Shown here in pieces: positions 31,361-42,388 of a DNA stretch of 64,000 nt (positions are counted from its first letter, which is position 1; each line of letters starts with the position of its first letter). This DNA comes from Ectothiorhodospiraceae bacterium (GTDB lineage: Bacteria; Pseudomonadota; Gammaproteobacteria; Nitrococcales; Aquisalimonadaceae). Both the position numbers and the translations under genes were made by a program. The notes beneath the pieces were generated by a model. It had not been told where the DNA came from, searched no databases, and saw only the letters and a list, made by a program, of their open reading frames with translations. The DNA is taken from positions 18,984 to 82,983 of the forward strand of contig JAFIFV010000046.1 in NCBI GenBank assembly GCA_020831845.1. Reading direction: 5' to 3'.

Positions 31361-33766
31361 TCAGACGCGTTTCAGCGTCACCGTGCCGAACTGTGCCCCG
31401 AGCCCGGCTGTCCCTTCCACGCCCACCGGCACCCAGACCACATGATCGGGGAGGCTCTCATCAAGGCCCACGGGCATGCGTGCCGTCTGTTCGTTCTGCG
31501 TCACTTCCACCCAGTCCAGCTCGGCCAGGTCGTGCTGCTCCGCCACGGCCGGGGAGACCAGCACTTTCACTTCCGTGGCCTGTCGGGTTGCCTGCAGCGC
31601 CGTGGCGCGGCGAACCAGCCCGTCGGTGGCATACAACGGCACCGAGCCAACACGAATCAGCCCTTTATCGGCAACGCTGACGTCGACAGGCGCTGTCCAG
31701 GTCGGTAGCGTCGAGTCAGCCGCCGGTTCACCCGCCGCATCACGAACCTCGGCCAGCACATCTTCCGAGGACTGGTATTCGAATCCCTGCAACTGCAACA
31801 CATTGCCCAGCACTCGCAGCACCTTCCAAGCCGGCCGCGCTTCGCCCTGCGGCCTGGTCACGCCGGGGAAGGACTGCCAGCGGCCTTCTGCGTTGACATA
31901 GGTGCCGGAGGTCTCGCCAAAGGAGCCCGCAGGAAGCAGCACATCCGCATAGCTCTCCATGGCGGCGGTCACGAACGGCGTCACAGCGACCACCACATCG
32001 GCCTGCTCCATCGCCGCCTGGGCAGAGGCTCCGTCCCAGCAATCCAGTTCCGGTTCCACACCGAGCAGCAGGTAACCGCGGAGAGGCTCCGCCAGCATGC
32101 CGCGGGCGTCAAGCCCAGGCGCCGGCTCGGCCTGTCCGCCCGACTGACGGTGAGGCACCGCTCCGGCAAGCCAGGCACCAGCCATGTTCGGCCCCTCACT
32201 CAGCGTGCCGAAGCGCACATCCGCCAGTTCCGCGACCAGTCCGGCCAGCGCCCGCAGTACTGCGCCCTGCGGATGTGCCTCCACATAGGGCCCCAGCAGC
32301 AACGCGCCGCTACCGCTGTCGGCCAGACGGTGGGCCAGTTCCGTGGCCTGCTGGCCAGGCTGCCCGTCGCCAAGCAGCCCCTGGAACCCCTCGGGAGCGG
32401 TGCGCCCTGCCCTCTCCAGCAGAAGACCGGCCACCGCCGCCAGTTCGCGCACCATGCCTTGCGGGTCGGCAACCAGCTGTTCGGCTACCGGGTAATTGAA
32501 CTCATGACGCCGCGGATTCAGGAAACTGATGCTGGCCCCGCGCAGGGCGGCCTTGCGCAGCCGGTGGTTGATGATGGGCTGCTCGGCTCGCGGGTTGCTG
32601 CCCACGAGCAGCACCGCGTCCAGCGACTCGAGTTCGGAAATGCCGACTCCCAGAGCGGGATACAGCGGCCGGGTCTGCTGGTCGGAGAAGTCTCCGGTGC
32701 GCAGGCGGGCGTCGATGTTACGGCTGTCCAGTGCCCGCATCAGTTTGCCGGCCAGGTACTGTTCTTCCAGCGTTGCCGCCGGCGAGACCAGCGCACCCAG
32801 CTGGCTGCCGCCGTGTGCTTCCACCACTTGCATCATCCGGCGCCCCGCTTCCTCCAGCGCCTCCTCCCAGGAGCATTCCTGCCAGCGCCCCTCACGCTTC
32901 ACACGCGGCCGCTGCAGGCGGTCCTCACTATAGATACCCTGGTAGGCGAAGCGGTCGCGGTCGGAAATCCAGCACTCGTTGATGTCTTCGTTGTCCCTGG
33001 GCACCACGCGCTTGATCTTGCCGTTGACGTGGTGGACCTGGACATTGGAGCCGGCACAGTCGTGCGGCGCCACCCCGGGATGGCTGAGCATTTCCCATGC
33101 GCGCGCGGTAAAGCGGTAGGGCCTGGACGTCAGCGCGCCCACCGGGCAGAGGTCGATGACGTTACCGGACATCTCGGAGTGCACGCCAAGCCCCACATAG
33201 GTGGAGATCTCGGTATGCTCGCCGCGCCCCATTCCGCCCAGCTCACGCTGGCCGGCCACCTCATCGAGGAAGCGGACACAGCGTGTGCAGTGAATGCAGC
33301 GGGTCATCTCGGTGGCGCTCAGCGGGCCGAGGTTTTCATCCTTGACCACACGCTTGCGTTCGGAGAAGCGGGACACACCGCGGCCATAGCCCAGCGCCAG
33401 GTCCTGCAGCTCGCACTCACCGCCCTGGTCGCAGATCGGGCAATCCAGCGGATGATTGATCAGCAGGAATTCCATCACGCCCTTCTGCGCCTTGACTGCG
33501 CGCTCGGAGCGGGTGCTGATCTTCATGCCGTCGGCCACAGGGGTCGCACAGGCCGGCAGTGGCTTTGGCGCCTTCTCGACATCCACCAGGCACATGCGGC
33601 AGTTGGCCGCGATGGACAGCTTGCGGTGATAGCAGAAACGCGGCACGTGCACGTTCTGCCTGTCGGTGGCCTCGATGATCATGGACCCTTTCGGGGCCTG
33701 CATCTCGACGCCATCAACCTCGATGGTGACCAGATCCGGGTTGCTTGCTTCAGCCTTGTCTGTCAT
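31361..33766 (-). CDS. nuoG: NADH-quinone oxidoreductase subunit G
   Basis: An 801-residue peripheral subunit. The N-terminal part has the [2Fe-2S] ferredoxin Cys pattern ([16 protein letters not shown]), the His-Cys3 cluster N5 ([14 protein letters not shown]) and a [4Fe-4S] ferredoxin site ([10 protein letters not shown]). The C-terminal molybdopterin-oxidoreductase-like domain has lost its cofactor and is divergent, as usual. It overlaps nuoF by 4 bases (ATGA). It conducts electrons from NuoF/E to NuoI. Confidence 0.96.
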   Translation of the reverse strand: MTDKAEASNPDLVTIEVDGVEMQAPKGSMIIEATDRQNVHVPRFCYHRKLSIAANCRMCLVDVEKAPKPLPACATPVADGMKISTRSERAVKAQKGVMEFLLINHPLDCPICDQGGECELQDLALGYGRGVSRFSERKRVVKDENLGPLSATEMTRCIHCTRCVRFLDEVAGQRELGGMGRGEHTEISTYVGLGVHSEMSGNVIDLCPVGALTSRPYRFTARAWEMLSHPGVAPHDCAGSNVQVHHVNGKIKRVVPRDNEDINECWISDRDRFAYQGIYSEDRLQRPRVKREGRWQECSWEEALEEAGRRMMQVVEAHGGSQLGALVSPAATLEEQYLAGKLMRALDSRNIDARLRTGDFSDQQTRPLYPALGVGISELESLDAVLLVGSNPRAEQPIINHRLRKAALRGASISFLNPRRHEFNYPVAEQLVADPQGMVRELAAVAGLLLERAGRTAPEGFQGLLGDGQPGQQATELAHRLADSGSGALLLGPYVEAHPQGAVLRALAGLVAELADVRFGTLSEGPNMAGAWLAGAVPHRQSGGQAEPAPGLDARGMLAEPLRGYLLLGVEPELDCWDGASAQAAMEQADVVVAVTPFVTAAMESYADVLLPAGSFGETSGTYVNAEGRWQSFPGVTRPQGEARPAWKVLRVLGNVLQLQGFEYQSSEDVLAEVRDAAGEPAADSTLPTWTAPVDVSVADKGLIRVGSVPLYATDGLVRRATALQATRQATEVKVLVSPAVAEQHDLAELDWVEVTQNEQTARMPVGLDESLPDHVVWVPVGVEGTAGLGAQFGTVTLKRV

Positions 33767-35055
33767 GCGGCGGCCCCCGAGGCGTCCTCCACGATCGAGC
33801 GCTTATGCTCGATGTAGTATTCGAATTCGTGCCGGAAATGCTTCATGAAGCTCTGCACCGGCCAGGCCGCGGCCTCGCCGAAGGCGCAGATGGTATGCCC
33901 GGCGATCTGCCCGGCGGCGGCCTCCAGCAGTTCCAGGTCTTCCCAGCGACCCTGGCCGGCCACGATGCGCTTGAGCACGCGGTGCATCCAGCCGGTGCCC
34001 TCTCGGCACGGCGTGCACTGGCCGCAGGACTCGGCGTAATAGAACTGGCTGATGCGGCAGATGGCAGCCACCATGTCAGTGGTCTCGTCCATCACGATCA
34101 GGCCGCCGGACCCAAGCCCGGAGCCGGCCTTGGCCAGGCTGTCGTAGTCCATGTCCAGCTCCAGCATGGCGTCGCCCGGAATCACCGGCATGGACGAGCC
34201 GCCCGGAATCACGGCCTTGAGCTTGCGGCCCTTGCGAACACCGCCAGCCAGCGCCAGCAGATCCTTGAACGGGGTGCCCAGCGGAAGCTCGAAATTGCCC
34301 GGCTTCTCCACGTGCCCCGAGACGCAGAAGATCTTGGTACCACCGTTGTTGGGCTTGCCCTTTTCCAGGAACCACTCCGGCCCTTCGCGAAGAATGGTGG
34401 GCACGGAGGCAAGGGTCTCGGTGTTATTGATCGTGGTCGGCCGACCGTACAGGCCGAACTGGGCCGGGAACGGCGGCTTGTACCGGGGCTGGCCCTTCTT
34501 GCCCTCCAGCGACTCCATCAGCGCTGATTCCTCGCCGCAGATGTAGGCGCCGGCCCCGTAATGGTTGTACAGGTCGACGTCGATTCCCGTTCCCTGGATG
34601 TTCTTGCCCAGCAACCCGAGGTCATAGGCTTCCTTCAGCGCCTGCTCCATGCGGTGAAACGGCTCGTGATGGAACTCGCCGCGCAGGTAGTTGTAGCCCA
34701 CCGTGGCTCCCATGGCGTAACAGGCAATGGCCATGCCCTCCACCAACGCGTGCGGGTTGAAGCGCAGGATGTCACGGTCCTTGCAGGTGCCTGGCTCGGA
34801 CTCATCCGAGTTGCACAGCAGGTACTTCTGTCCCGGCGCATTCCGCGCCATGAAGCTCCACTTCACGCCAGCCGGGAAGCCGGCACCGCCACGACCACGC
34901 AGATTGGCCTTCTTGACCGTCTCGATGATCTCTTCCTGCGGTGTCTTTTCCGCCAGGACCTTGCGCCAGGCCTGGTAGCCGCCGATCTTCTCGTAATTCT
35001 CCAGCGTCCACGGCTCGTCGAACTCCAGTGTGCGGTAGCAGACTTCGTTTGCCAT
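33763..35055 (-). CDS. nuoF: NADH-quinone oxidoreductase subunit F
   Basis: A 430-residue NADH-binding subunit. [13 protein letters not shown] is the NADH site, [19 protein letters not shown] the FMN site, and [12 protein letters not shown] with a later Cys in HTICAFGEA the [4Fe-4S] cluster N3. NADH is oxidised here and passes two electrons to FMN. The ATG is 2 bases after the nuoE stop. Length and motifs are standard. Confidence 0.97.
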   Translation of the reverse strand: MANEVCYRTLEFDEPWTLENYEKIGGYQAWRKVLAEKTPQEEIIETVKKANLRGRGGAGFPAGVKWSFMARNAPGQKYLLCNSDESEPGTCKDRDILRFNPHALVEGMAIACYAMGATVGYNYLRGEFHHEPFHRMEQALKEAYDLGLLGKNIQGTGIDVDLYNHYGAGAYICGEESALMESLEGKKGQPRYKPPFPAQFGLYGRPTTINNTETLASVPTILREGPEWFLEKGKPNNGGTKIFCVSGHVEKPGNFELPLGTPFKDLLALAGGVRKGRKLKAVIPGGSSMPVIPGDAMLELDMDYDSLAKAGSGLGSGGLIVMDETTDMVAAICRISQFYYAESCGQCTPCREGTGWMHRVLKRIVAGQGRWEDLELLEAAAGQIAGHTICAFGEAAAWPVQSFMKHFRHEFEYYIEHKRSIVEDASGAAA

Positions 35056-35057
35056 GG

Positions 35058-35561
35058 TTACTCCAGATTATCCAGGATCTCGTCCACCTTCTCCGGGGTC
35101 AGGTGGGTGTGGTAGTGGCCATCCACCACCATCATCGGGCCGCCGGAACAGGCCGCCAGGCATTCCTCTTCCACTTTCAGCGTGATGCGGTTGTCTGCGG
35201 TTGTCTCACCCAGCTTGATGCCCAGCTTCTTCTCGCAATGGGACACAATGGAATCCGCCCCCATCAGCCAGCAGGAGATATTCGTGCAGACGTTGACCTT
35301 GTGACGACCCACCGGACGGGTGTCAAACATCGTATAGAACGTGGCCACCTCGTAGACGGCCACCTTCGGCTGATCCAGGTATTCGGCCACCGCGTCCATC
35401 AGCGCCTCGGTCAGGTAGCCCTGATTGGCATCCTGAACCACATGCAGCGCCGGTATCAGCGCGGAGCGCTTCCGGTCCTCCGGGAACTTGCCCACCCAGT
35501 GGTCGATTTCCTTCCGCACTTCCGGCGAAAGCAGCTTTTCCGACAGGCGCTCCGAACTCAA
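35058..35561 (-). CDS. nuoE: NADH-quinone oxidoreductase subunit E
   Basis: A 167-residue thioredoxin-fold subunit with the [2Fe-2S] cluster N1a: CTNISC and CLAAC supply the four Cys. The start is a TTG overlapping the nuoD stop as TTGA (35561-35558), which gives [20 protein letters not shown], the expected N-terminus; no ATG is available before the conserved region. It pairs with NuoF at the tip of the hydrophilic arm. Confidence 0.93.
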   Translation of the reverse strand: MSSERLSEKLLSPEVRKEIDHWVGKFPEDRKRSALIPALHVVQDANQGYLTEALMDAVAEYLDQPKVAVYEVATFYTMFDTRPVGRHKVNVCTNISCWLMGADSIVSHCEKKLGIKLGETTADNRITLKVEEECLAACSGGPMMVVDGHYHTHLTPEKVDEILDNLE

Positions 35562-36811
35562 CGGTCGATCTCCCCGAATACGATGTCCTGTGTGCCGATC
35601 AGGGCCACGACGTCCGCCAGCATATGGCCGCGGGCCATCTCGTCCATGGCTGCCAGATGAGCGAAACCGGGGGCGCGCACCTTCACACGGTAGGGCTTGT
35701 TGGCCCCATCGGAGATCAGGTACACGCCGAACTCTCCCTTCGGCGCTTCGATGGCGGCATAGGCTTCGCCGGCGGGCACGCAATAGCCCTCGGTGAAAAG
35801 CTTGAAGTGATGAATCAGCGACTCCATGTCGTCCTTCATCTCCTCCCGGGTGGGCGGCGCGATCTTGTGGTCGTCCACCATCACCGGACCGGGGTTCTTG
35901 CGCAGCCAGTCGATACACTGCTTGATGATGCGGTTGGACTGCCGCATTTCCTCGACCCGCACCAGGTAGCGATCGTAGCAGTCGCCGTTGGTACCGACGG
36001 GAATCTCGAAATCCAGCTCGTCGTATACCTCGTAGGGCTGAGTCCGGCGCAGATCCCACTCCACGCCGGAACCACGCAGCATCGGACCGGTGAAGCCCAG
36101 CTCCAGGGCCCGCTCCGGGGACACCACGCCGATGCCCACCAGGCGCTGCTTCCAGATGCGGTTTTCGGTGAGCAGCGTCTCGTATTCGTCCACGCAGCCG
36201 GGGAAGCGGGCGCAGAAGTCCTCCAGGAAATCCAGCAACGACCCCTGGCGGGCCTCGTTCAGCACCTTCATGTCCTTCTCGCTGCGGAAGCGGGATTCCT
36301 CGTACTGCGGCATGCGGTCAGGCAGGTCCCGGTACACGCCGCCGGGCCGGTAGTAGGTCGCGTGCATGCGCGCGCCGGACACCGCCTCGTAGCAGTCCAT
36401 CAGGTCCTCGCGCTCGCGGAAGCAGTAAAGGAAGGCGGTCATCGCGCCCACGTCCAGTCCATGCGCCCCCAGCCACATCAGGTGATTCAGGATCCGGGTG
36501 ACCTCGTCAAACATGGTACGGATGTATTGCGCGCGCTTCGGCGGGGCGATGCCCAGCAGCTTCTCGATGGCCAACACATAGCCGTGCTCGTTACACATCA
36601 TGGACACATAGTCGAGGCGGTCCATGTAACCGATGCTCTGGTTGAAAGGCTTGCTCTCGGCCAGCTTTTCAGTGGCGCGGTGCAGCAGGCCGACGTGCGG
36701 ATCGGCGCGACGGATGGTCTCGCCTTCCATCTCCAGCACCAGTCGCAGCACCCCGTGGGCAGCCGGATGCTGCGGGCCGAAATTCATCGTGTAGGAGCGG
36801 ATATCACCCAT
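35558..36811 (-). CDS. nuoD: NADH-quinone oxidoreductase subunit D
   Basis: A 417-residue subunit (49-kDa type) related to NiFe hydrogenase large subunits, lining the quinone site. The N-terminus [21 protein letters not shown] contains the quinone-binding His loop, and the C-terminus [15 protein letters not shown] is diagnostic. I start at [12 protein letters not shown] (36811), which overlaps the nuoC stop by 8 bases; the frame is open 19 codons further, without similarity. nuoC and nuoD are separate genes, unlike the fused form in E. coli. Confidence 0.97.
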   Translation of the reverse strand: MGDIRSYTMNFGPQHPAAHGVLRLVLEMEGETIRRADPHVGLLHRATEKLAESKPFNQSIGYMDRLDYVSMMCNEHGYVLAIEKLLGIAPPKRAQYIRTMFDEVTRILNHLMWLGAHGLDVGAMTAFLYCFREREDLMDCYEAVSGARMHATYYRPGGVYRDLPDRMPQYEESRFRSEKDMKVLNEARQGSLLDFLEDFCARFPGCVDEYETLLTENRIWKQRLVGIGVVSPERALELGFTGPMLRGSGVEWDLRRTQPYEVYDELDFEIPVGTNGDCYDRYLVRVEEMRQSNRIIKQCIDWLRKNPGPVMVDDHKIAPPTREEMKDDMESLIHHFKLFTEGYCVPAGEAYAAIEAPKGEFGVYLISDGANKPYRVKVRAPGFAHLAAMDEMARGHMLADVVALIGTQDIVFGEIDR

Positions 36812-37538
36812 TGCCGCTTTCCTCCTTGGCCTGCCGGTCGGCATAACGGTTGTCGTCGCGCACCACACGCGGCACCAGCACTCGCGGCTCGATGGATACC
36901 GGCTGATAGACCACGCGGCGCTTCTCCTCGTCGTAGCGCACCTCGACGTTGCCGATCAGCGGGAAATCCTTGCGGAAAGGGTGGCCCACGAAGCCGTAGT
37001 CGGTGAGGATGCGGCGCAGATCCGGATGGCCGTCGAACACGATGCCATAAAGGTCGAAGGCTTCGCGCTCGAACCAGTTGGCGCCAGCCCAGATCGGTAC
37101 CACCGACTGAAGCATGGGAAAATTGTCGTCGGCGCAAAAGCACTTCACACGCAGCCGGCGGTTGTGGGTGACACTCAGCAAATGATAGACCGCGGCAAAT
37201 CGGCGACCGGTATTGCTGGTGATCTCGTCAACGCCATAGACGCCGGTCAGGCCTCGGCGGGCGAAACTGTTGCCCTGGACGCCGCGAGAGAAACCGGAAC
37301 TGCTGGCCTGTTCCGTGATCCACTCACCCTGGCCATACGCCGCGTAGTCCACGCCACAGACGTCAGTGAGCTGGGTATAGGCGAATTGCGGCAGCTCCTT
37401 CAGGGACTGCATGACGGCGAACAGCTCATCGGGGGACACCTCGATGGTGACCTCATCCCGCACAAGCTCGGGATCACCGACGCGATCCCCGAACTCCTGT
37501 CGCAGTTGTTCTGCCAGTTTGCGCTGCGCTTCAGGCAT
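36804..37538 (-). CDS. nuoC: NADH-quinone oxidoreductase subunit C
   Basis: A 244-residue subunit (30-kDa type). [39 protein letters not shown] (quoted in pieces: [33 protein letters not shown]) is its signature. The middle carries an insertion relative to short homologues ([18 protein letters not shown]), which looks like a loop. It supports the NuoB/NuoD core. The gap to nuoB is 23 bases. Confidence 0.95.
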   Translation of the reverse strand: MPEAQRKLAEQLRQEFGDRVGDPELVRDEVTIEVSPDELFAVMQSLKELPQFAYTQLTDVCGVDYAAYGQGEWITEQASSSGFSRGVQGNSFARRGLTGVYGVDEITSNTGRRFAAVYHLLSVTHNRRLRVKCFCADDNFPMLQSVVPIWAGANWFEREAFDLYGIVFDGHPDLRRILTDYGFVGHPFRKDFPLIGNVEVRYDEEKRRVVYQPVSIEPRVLVPRVVRDDNRYADRQAKEESGNG

Positions 37539-37561
37539 GGACGATCAGTCTCCGTCTTGAT

Positions 37562-38038
37562 TCAACGGGCGATGGTGTTGGTCCGGCGGATCTTGTTCTG
37601 GAGCTGAACGATGCCGTAAAGCAGCGCTTCCGCCGTTGGCGGACAGCCCGGCACGTAGATATCCACGGGCACGACACGATCACACCCCCTGACCACCGAA
37701 TAGGAATAGTGATAATAGCCACCGCCGTTCGCGCAGGAACCCATGGAAATGACCCACTTGGGATCCGACATCTGGTCATAGACCTTGCGGAGTGCCGGCG
37801 CCATCTTGTTGCACAGCGTGCCGGCAACAATCATCACATCGGACTGGCGTGGACTTGGCCGGAAGATGATACCGAACCGGTCCATGTCGTAGCGCGCGGC
37901 GCCGGCATGCATCATCTCGACTGCGCAGCAGGCCAGACCGAAGGTCATCGGCCACAACGACCCGGTGCGTGCCCAGTTGAACAGCTTGTCGGCCGACGTG
38001 GTGACAAAACCCTTTTCAAGAACGCCTTCTACTCCCAT
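37562..38038 (-). CDS. nuoB: NADH-quinone oxidoreductase subunit B
   Basis: A 158-residue subunit (PSST type) carrying cluster N2, the last iron-sulfur centre before quinone. Cluster ligands are in [10 protein letters not shown] (tandem Cys), [10 protein letters not shown] and [11 protein letters not shown]. The start [15 protein letters not shown] at 38038 is the family N-terminus; 7 codons further upstream are open, overlapping nuoA more deeply. The overlap with nuoA is 10 bases. Confidence 0.97.
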   Translation of the reverse strand: MGVEGVLEKGFVTTSADKLFNWARTGSLWPMTFGLACCAVEMMHAGAARYDMDRFGIIFRPSPRQSDVMIVAGTLCNKMAPALRKVYDQMSDPKWVISMGSCANGGGYYHYSYSVVRGCDRVVPVDIYVPGCPPTAEALLYGIVQLQNKIRRTNTIAR

Positions 38039-38385
38039 TCCAGCGCTCCTTTCTTCCACTCGTACAGGAAGCCGATCAGCAGAATCGCCAGGAACACACC
38101 CATGGACGCGAAACCGAACAGACCGATTTCATCCAGCACAATGGCCCAGGGGAACAGGAAAGCGATTTCCAGATCGAAGATAATGAAGAGGATGGCGACC
38201 AAGTAATAGCGCACGTCGAATTTCATGCGCGAGTCCTCGAACGCCTCGAAGCCGCATTCGTACGGCGAGAGCTTTTCCTCGTTCGGACGATGCGGCCCCA
38301 GAATGAAGCCAGCCGCCAGCAGCACGGCGCCAAGGCCGAGGCCAACAATGATGAACAGCAGTATCGGTAGGTAATTCTCGAGCAT
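38029..38385 (-). CDS. nuoA: NADH-quinone oxidoreductase subunit A
   Basis: A 118-residue subunit with three transmembrane helices and the conserved loop [23 protein letters not shown], quoted here only as YECGFEAF and FDVRYYLVA, with the acidic [14 protein letters not shown] helix. It is the first gene of the operon, about 68 bases downstream of a consensus-like promoter. It closes the quinone channel with NuoH and NuoJ. Confidence 0.97.
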   Translation of the reverse strand: MLENYLPILLFIIVGLGLGAVLLAAGFILGPHRPNEEKLSPYECGFEAFEDSRMKFDVRYYLVAILFIIFDLEIAFLFPWAIVLDEIGLFGFASMGVFLAILLIGFLYEWKKGALEWE

Positions 38386-38452
38386 GCGCCTGTTCCCCGA
38401 CCCGCGTAGCCTGTAGCGACCACCGGGCAGCCTGGACTCAACACCGCGGCGC

Positions 38453-38482
38453 AGTCTAGTGCAGCCACGCCTGCCATGTCAA
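38453..38482 (-). promoter_or_regulatory. nuo operon promoter
   Basis: Minus strand: perfect -35 TTGACA (38482-38477), 18-bp spacer, -10 TAGACT (38458-38453). The leader to nuoA is about 60 nt. It lies after the tRNA-Leu terminator, so the operon has its own start. No clear FNR or ArcA box is visible. Confidence 0.7.
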
Positions 38483-38528
38483 GCGCGAAAACGAAGAAAA
38501 GCTATATAAAACAGATACTTACGAAGCC

Positions 38529-38550
38529 GAAAAGAACCCGGGCCTCGGGT
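38529..38550 (-). terminator. Terminator of tRNA-Leu
   Basis: On the minus strand ACCCG and CGGGT (38550-38536) form a short stem with a 5-base loop, followed by TCTTTTC. It begins 10 bases after the tRNA 3' end. The stem is short, so some read-through into the nuo leader is possible. Confidence 0.5.
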
Positions 38551-38559
38551 GGAAATCTA

Positions 38560-38644
38560 TGGTGCGGATGGCCGGACTCGAACCGGCACGGCTTGCGCCA
38601 CTGCCCCCTCAAGACAGCGTGTCTACCAGTTCCACCACATCCGC
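38560..38644 (-). tRNA. tRNA-Leu (GAG)
   Basis: An 85-nt class II tRNA. The acceptor GCGGATG pairs with CATCCGC, followed by discriminator A and encoded CCA (38562-38560). The anticodon loop CTTGAGG gives GAG. The long variable arm (TGGCGCAAGCCGT region) and the T-arm GCCGGTTCGAGTCCGGC are present. It lies between secG and the nuo operon, a gene order common in gammaproteobacteria. Its promoter is at 38778-38806. Confidence 0.96.
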
Positions 38645-38777
38645 ACGTGGGAGGGTTGGCGAACCCTTCAGGAAACACCGTCAATACCCTGGGCGGACTC
38701 GCCACGGGCTTCCGGACGATGTGGCCTCGTGGAGGCCACAGGAGACCGATCAGTGTTTCCCGCACTACCGGGCGGGG

Positions 38778-38806
38778 ATTCTATCAACCCGGACGGTCGG
38801 CGGCAA
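38778..38806 (-). promoter_or_regulatory. Probable promoter of tRNA-Leu
   Basis: Minus strand: -35 TTGCCG (38806-38801), 17-bp spacer, -10 TAGAAT (38783-38778). It would start transcription about 125 nt upstream of the mature tRNA, so a 5' leader must be trimmed. Confidence 0.55.
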
Positions 38807-38842
38807 ACAAAGATGGAGCAGCCGTCACATGCGCAGCAGGCA

Positions 38843-38884
38843 GACACGGAAAAGCCGTCGACGCAGCGACGGCTTTTCCGTGTC
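38843..38884 (-). terminator. Strong terminator after secG
   Basis: GACACGGAAAAGCCGTCG (38843-38860) and CGACGGCTTTTCCGTGTC (38867-38884) are an 18-bp perfect inverted repeat with a 6-base loop. The internal A4/T4 tracts let the inner stem act as an intrinsic terminator on either strand. It closes the tpiA-secG unit 23 bases after secG. Confidence 0.85.
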
Positions 38885-38907
38885 CGGCTCTCCGCTACTA
38901 TCGGGAG

Positions 38908-39255
38908 TCAGTCTTCCGGCGGCGGCGGCGCATCGTCCTCCGGCTGCTCCTCCGGGGCCATGGGGGCTTCTTCCAGTTCCACCGGATCATCCACCAGATC
39001 GACCACGCTGGCCGGGGGACCGGCCTGGCGGCTGGCAATCACCGCCAATGTCAGGCTGGTCAGGAAGAAACCGGCCGCCAACAGGGCCGTCACCTTGACC
39101 AGAAACGATGCCGAGCCCTGGGAACCGAAAACGGTCGCGGAGGCGCCGCTACCGAATGCGGCGCCGGCATCGGCCCCCTTGCCGTGCTGAAGCAGCACCA
39201 GCACGACAATCGCCACGGCGATGACCACGTGGATCACCAGGATAATCTGTCCCAT
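38908..39255 (-). CDS. secG: Protein-export membrane protein SecG
   Basis: A 115-residue SecG with two transmembrane helices (LVIHVVIAVAIVVLVLLQHGKGAD and FLVKVTALLAAGFFLTSLTLAVI, in part). GKGADAGAAFGSGASATVFGS is the conserved cytosolic loop that moves during SecA cycling. The C-terminal 40 residues are acidic and Pro-rich, as in many gammaproteobacteria. It follows tpiA by 24 bases. It is part of the SecYEG translocon. Confidence 0.95.
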   Translation of the reverse strand: MGQIILVIHVVIAVAIVVLVLLQHGKGADAGAAFGSGASATVFGSQGSASFLVKVTALLAAGFFLTSLTLAVIASRQAGPPASVVDLVDDPVELEEAPMAPEEQPEDDAPPPPED

Positions 39256-39279
39256 TCAACCCTCTCTCGTTACCGGCCT

Positions 39280-40038
39280 CTACCGCGCCGCGCGGCAGAT
39301 GGCCAGGAAATCAGCTGATTTCAATGATGCGCCGCCAATCAGGCCGCCATCGATATCCGGCATGGCAAACAGCGCGCCCGCGTTGTCGGGCTTCACACTG
39401 CCGCCGTAAAGCATCCTGAGCGTCTCCGCCACGCCCGCATCCAGCCGCCGCACATGCTCCCGCAGCAAGCCGTGGACGTCCTGCGCCTGCTCGGGGCTGG
39501 CGCTACGCCCGGTACCGATGGCCCAGACAGGCTCATAGGCCAGAACGCAGCGTGCCAGGCCGACCATACCCAGTTCGGCAACCACGGCATCCAGCTGCGA
39601 CAGCACCACTTCCGCAGTGAGGTCGCGCTCTCGCTGCTCCAGCGTCTCGCCCAGGCAGACGATCGGACTCAGCCCGCCGCGCAGGGCGGCAGCGGCCCGG
39701 CGCGCCACCAGCGCATCGTCCTCACCGTACAGCGCCCGCCGCTCGGAATGACCAACCAGCGCGTAACGGCAGCCTGTTTCCCGCAGCATGGCCGCAGACA
39801 CTTCACCGGTGTACGCGCCCTCGTCCGCATCGCAGACGTTCTGGGCACCCAGGCCCACACGGCTGCCTTCCAGCACCCCGGCAGCAACCGGCAGTAACAC
39901 GAAGGGCGGCAATACCACTACTTCCGCGGCACAATCGGCCGGCAGGCCATCCACCGTCTCGGTGATCAGCCGCCGGGCCTGCTCCCGGGAGCCGTGCATT
40001 TTCCAGTTGCCGGCGACCAGCGCTCTACGCATGCTCAC
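39280..40038 (-). CDS. tpiA: Triosephosphate isomerase
   Basis: A 252-residue TIM barrel interconverting dihydroxyacetone phosphate and glyceraldehyde 3-phosphate. Active-site Lys is in AGNWKMHGS, His in LVGHSERR, Glu in AYEPVWAIGTG, and the phosphate loop LYGGSVKPDNA is present. The family N-terminus suggests starting at MRRALVAGNWK, two codons after the first ATG. The tpiA-secG pair is standard in this class. A 95-bp gap separates it from glmM. Confidence 0.97.
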   Translation of the reverse strand: MSMRRALVAGNWKMHGSREQARRLITETVDGLPADCAAEVVVLPPFVLLPVAAGVLEGSRVGLGAQNVCDADEGAYTGEVSAAMLRETGCRYALVGHSERRALYGEDDALVARRAAAALRGGLSPIVCLGETLEQRERDLTAEVVLSQLDAVVAELGMVGLARCVLAYEPVWAIGTGRSASPEQAQDVHGLLREHVRRLDAGVAETLRMLYGGSVKPDNAGALFAMPDIDGGLIGGASLKSADFLAICRAAR

Positions 40039-40133
40039 TGTGATCTCGTCCTAGGTTGTCGTCACCAGGGTGCTATAACAGACAGCGGCTGGGAATGGTA
40101 CCCGCAGTACTCCGGCAGATCAACGCGTTGGAA

Positions 40134-41471
40134 TCATTGCAGGGCGCTTCTGACCACTTCGGCCAGATGGGCCGCGGAGTGTCGGACCTGTGCCTCGTCA
40201 CGACCTTCCACCATGACCCGGATGACCGGCTCGGTACCGGAGGGTCGCAGCAGGATACGGCCTGCATCGCGCAGCTCCCCTTCCAGCTCGCGCACCGCCT
40301 GCTGGATCAACGGGGAATCATCCAGCCCGTTGCGGGACGCCACCGGCACGTTGATCATGCATTGGGGGTACTTCTCCATGCCGGCAGCCAGCTCCGCCAG
40401 CGGCTGGCCGGTATGCACCATGGCCTCAAGCACTTGCAGCGCGGAAATGATGCCGTCACCGGTAGTGGTTCTGTCCAGACACAGCAGGTGCCCGGACGAT
40501 TCTCCACCCAGGAGCCCGCCGCGCTGCTTCAGCAGCTCGAGCACGTAGCGGTCGCCGACCTTGGCGCGCAGAAACTCCAGGCCCTGCTCCTTCAGCGCAT
40601 TCTCGAGCCCCAGATTGCTCATCAGCGTGCCCACCACCGGTCCCCGCAACTGGCCGGCCTGCTGGCGGTCCCGGGCAATGATGTAGAGCAGTTCGTCCCC
40701 GTCCACCACCCGGCCGAGGGCGTCAACCATGATCACGCGATCACCATCGCCGTCGAAGGCGATACCCGCGTCGGCCCCATTCTCGACTACACACCGCTGC
40801 AGGGCAGCGGGATTGGTGGAGCCGCAATCGACGTTGATGTTCAGCCCGTCGGGACGATTTCCGATCGAGATCACCTCCGCGCCCAATTCCCGGAACACTT
40901 CAGGGCCTACGTGATAGGTGGCACCGTTGGCGCAGTCCACGACCAGCTTCAGGCCACTGAGGCGCACGTCCCGGTCCACCGCACTCTTGCAGAATTCGAT
41001 GTAGCGACCCGGAGCATCGTTCAGCCTGGACACCTTGCCGAGTTTCGCCGAGGGAACCGTGGTCAACGACTCTTCCAGCATGGCCTCGATGGCCTGCTCG
41101 GTGGCATCGTCCAGCTTTTCCCCGTCCCTGGAAAAGAACTTGATGCCGTTGTCCTCGTGGGGATTGTGGGAGGCACTGATCACGATGCCGGCACCCGCGC
41201 GCAGCGTGCTGGTGAGGTAGGCAATGGCCGGGGTGGGCATGGGGCCGAGCAAGCGTATATCCACACCCGCCGCCGACAGGCCTGCCTCCAGGGCGGATTC
41301 GAACATGTAGCCGGACAGCCGCGTATCCTTTCCGATCAGCACCAACCGACGGTCCTGGCTGGCCAGCACCCGGCCAATGGACCAGCCAAGCTTCAGAATG
41401 AAGTCCGGAGTGATCGGATGCTCCCCCACCCGGCCACGGATGCCATCCGTGCCGAAATAGCGATTTGCCAT
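40134..41471 (-). CDS. glmM: Phosphoglucosamine mutase
   Basis: A 445-residue enzyme converting glucosamine 6-phosphate to the 1-phosphate for UDP-GlcNAc synthesis. The N-terminus [13 protein letters not shown], the phosphoserine loop [17 protein letters not shown], the metal loop FDGDGDRV, the sugar loop GGESSGH and the phosphate site [15 protein letters not shown] are all intact. It follows folP by 20 bases in the ftsH-folP-glmM order that is conserved from E. coli onward. Confidence 0.97.
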   Translation of the reverse strand: MANRYFGTDGIRGRVGEHPITPDFILKLGWSIGRVLASQDRRLVLIGKDTRLSGYMFESALEAGLSAAGVDIRLLGPMPTPAIAYLTSTLRAGAGIVISASHNPHEDNGIKFFSRDGEKLDDATEQAIEAMLEESLTTVPSAKLGKVSRLNDAPGRYIEFCKSAVDRDVRLSGLKLVVDCANGATYHVGPEVFRELGAEVISIGNRPDGLNINVDCGSTNPAALQRCVVENGADAGIAFDGDGDRVIMVDALGRVVDGDELLYIIARDRQQAGQLRGPVVGTLMSNLGLENALKEQGLEFLRAKVGDRYVLELLKQRGGLLGGESSGHLLCLDRTTTGDGIISALQVLEAMVHTGQPLAELAAGMEKYPQCMINVPVASRNGLDDSPLIQQAVRELEGELRDAGRILLRPSGTEPVIRVMVEGRDEAQVRHSAAHLAEVVRSALQ

Positions 41472-41491
41472 TGTTGCTCCGTTTCTTGTCG

Positions 41492-42382
41492 TCAGTCCGG
41501 CCGGACTGGAATATCTTCCTTCGCCAACGCGTGGACTATGGCAAGCGCCTCCACCGTGGGACCGACATCATGCGCACGAATCAACAGCGCCCCCTCCCGG
41601 GCGGCCAGCACCGCGGCGGCCACACTGCCGTGCAACCGCCGATCCACCGGGGCGTCCAACACCTTGCCGATCATCGTTTTGCGCGACATCCCCACCAGCA
41701 CGGGCACACCCATCGCAATGATGCGCCCAAGGCCAGAGAGCAGTTGATAGTTGTGTCGCAGGGTCTTGCCGAATCCAAAGCCGGGATCGAGCACTATACG
41801 GTCCCGGCTGATCCCGGCAGCTGTGCATGCAGCCACCCGCTCGCCCAGAAAGGCCATGACCTCGGACACCACTTCCCGGTACTCCGGTGCCTGCTGCATG
41901 GTGCGCGGTTCACCCTGCATGTGCATGAGGCAGATCGGCAGACCAGTGGCGGCGGCGGCCTGCAACGCCCCGTCTCGCCGCAGCGCCATGACGTCGTTGA
42001 TCATGCCCGCCCCGGCCCTGGCGGCCTCGGTCATCACCTCGGGCTTGCTGGTATCCACCGACACGGGCACCGGCAGTTCCGAGCACAACAGCTCGAGCAC
42101 CGGCAGAACACGATCAAGCTCCGCCTGGACGGACACTTCCCCGGCGCCGGGCCGCGTGGACTCGCCGCCGACGTCGATCAACGCCGCGCCTTCGTCCACC
42201 ATCCGGCGTGCCTGCTCCAGTGCCTGTTCGGGATGCAGGAAGCGGCCACCGTCGGAGAAGGAATCAGGGGTGATGTTCAGCACCCCCATCACCTGCGGCC
42301 CATCCAGCCGTATAGGCTTTCCGCCACAATCAATGACAGCCGGCCCATGGGACACGAGCCGGCTTCTGGTTGCTGTTACCAT
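41492..42382 (-). CDS. folP: Dihydropteroate synthase
   Basis: A 296-residue TIM-barrel enzyme that joins p-aminobenzoate to pterin pyrophosphate; the target of sulfonamides. [30 protein letters not shown] and the later [13 protein letters not shown] and IGMSRK-like [10 protein letters not shown] are the substrate loops. The first 20 residues are less conserved, and a start a few codons later is possible. The gap to ftsH is 6 bases. Confidence 0.97.
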   Translation of the reverse strand: MVTATRSRLVSHGPAVIDCGGKPIRLDGPQVMGVLNITPDSFSDGGRFLHPEQALEQARRMVDEGAALIDVGGESTRPGAGEVSVQAELDRVLPVLELLCSELPVPVSVDTSKPEVMTEAARAGAGMINDVMALRRDGALQAAAATGLPICLMHMQGEPRTMQQAPEYREVVSEVMAFLGERVAACTAAGISRDRIVLDPGFGFGKTLRHNYQLLSGLGRIIAMGVPVLVGMSRKTMIGKVLDAPVDRRLHGSVAAAVLAAREGALLIRAHDVGPTVEALAIVHALAKEDIPVRPD

Positions 42383-42388
42383 CGAGCT

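Noticed and set aside
38549..39190. Plus-strand frames over tRNA-Leu containing MAGLEPARLA-like segments
   Set aside because: These are antisense readings of the tRNA gene, a common annotation artefact, and they run into secG on the other strand.
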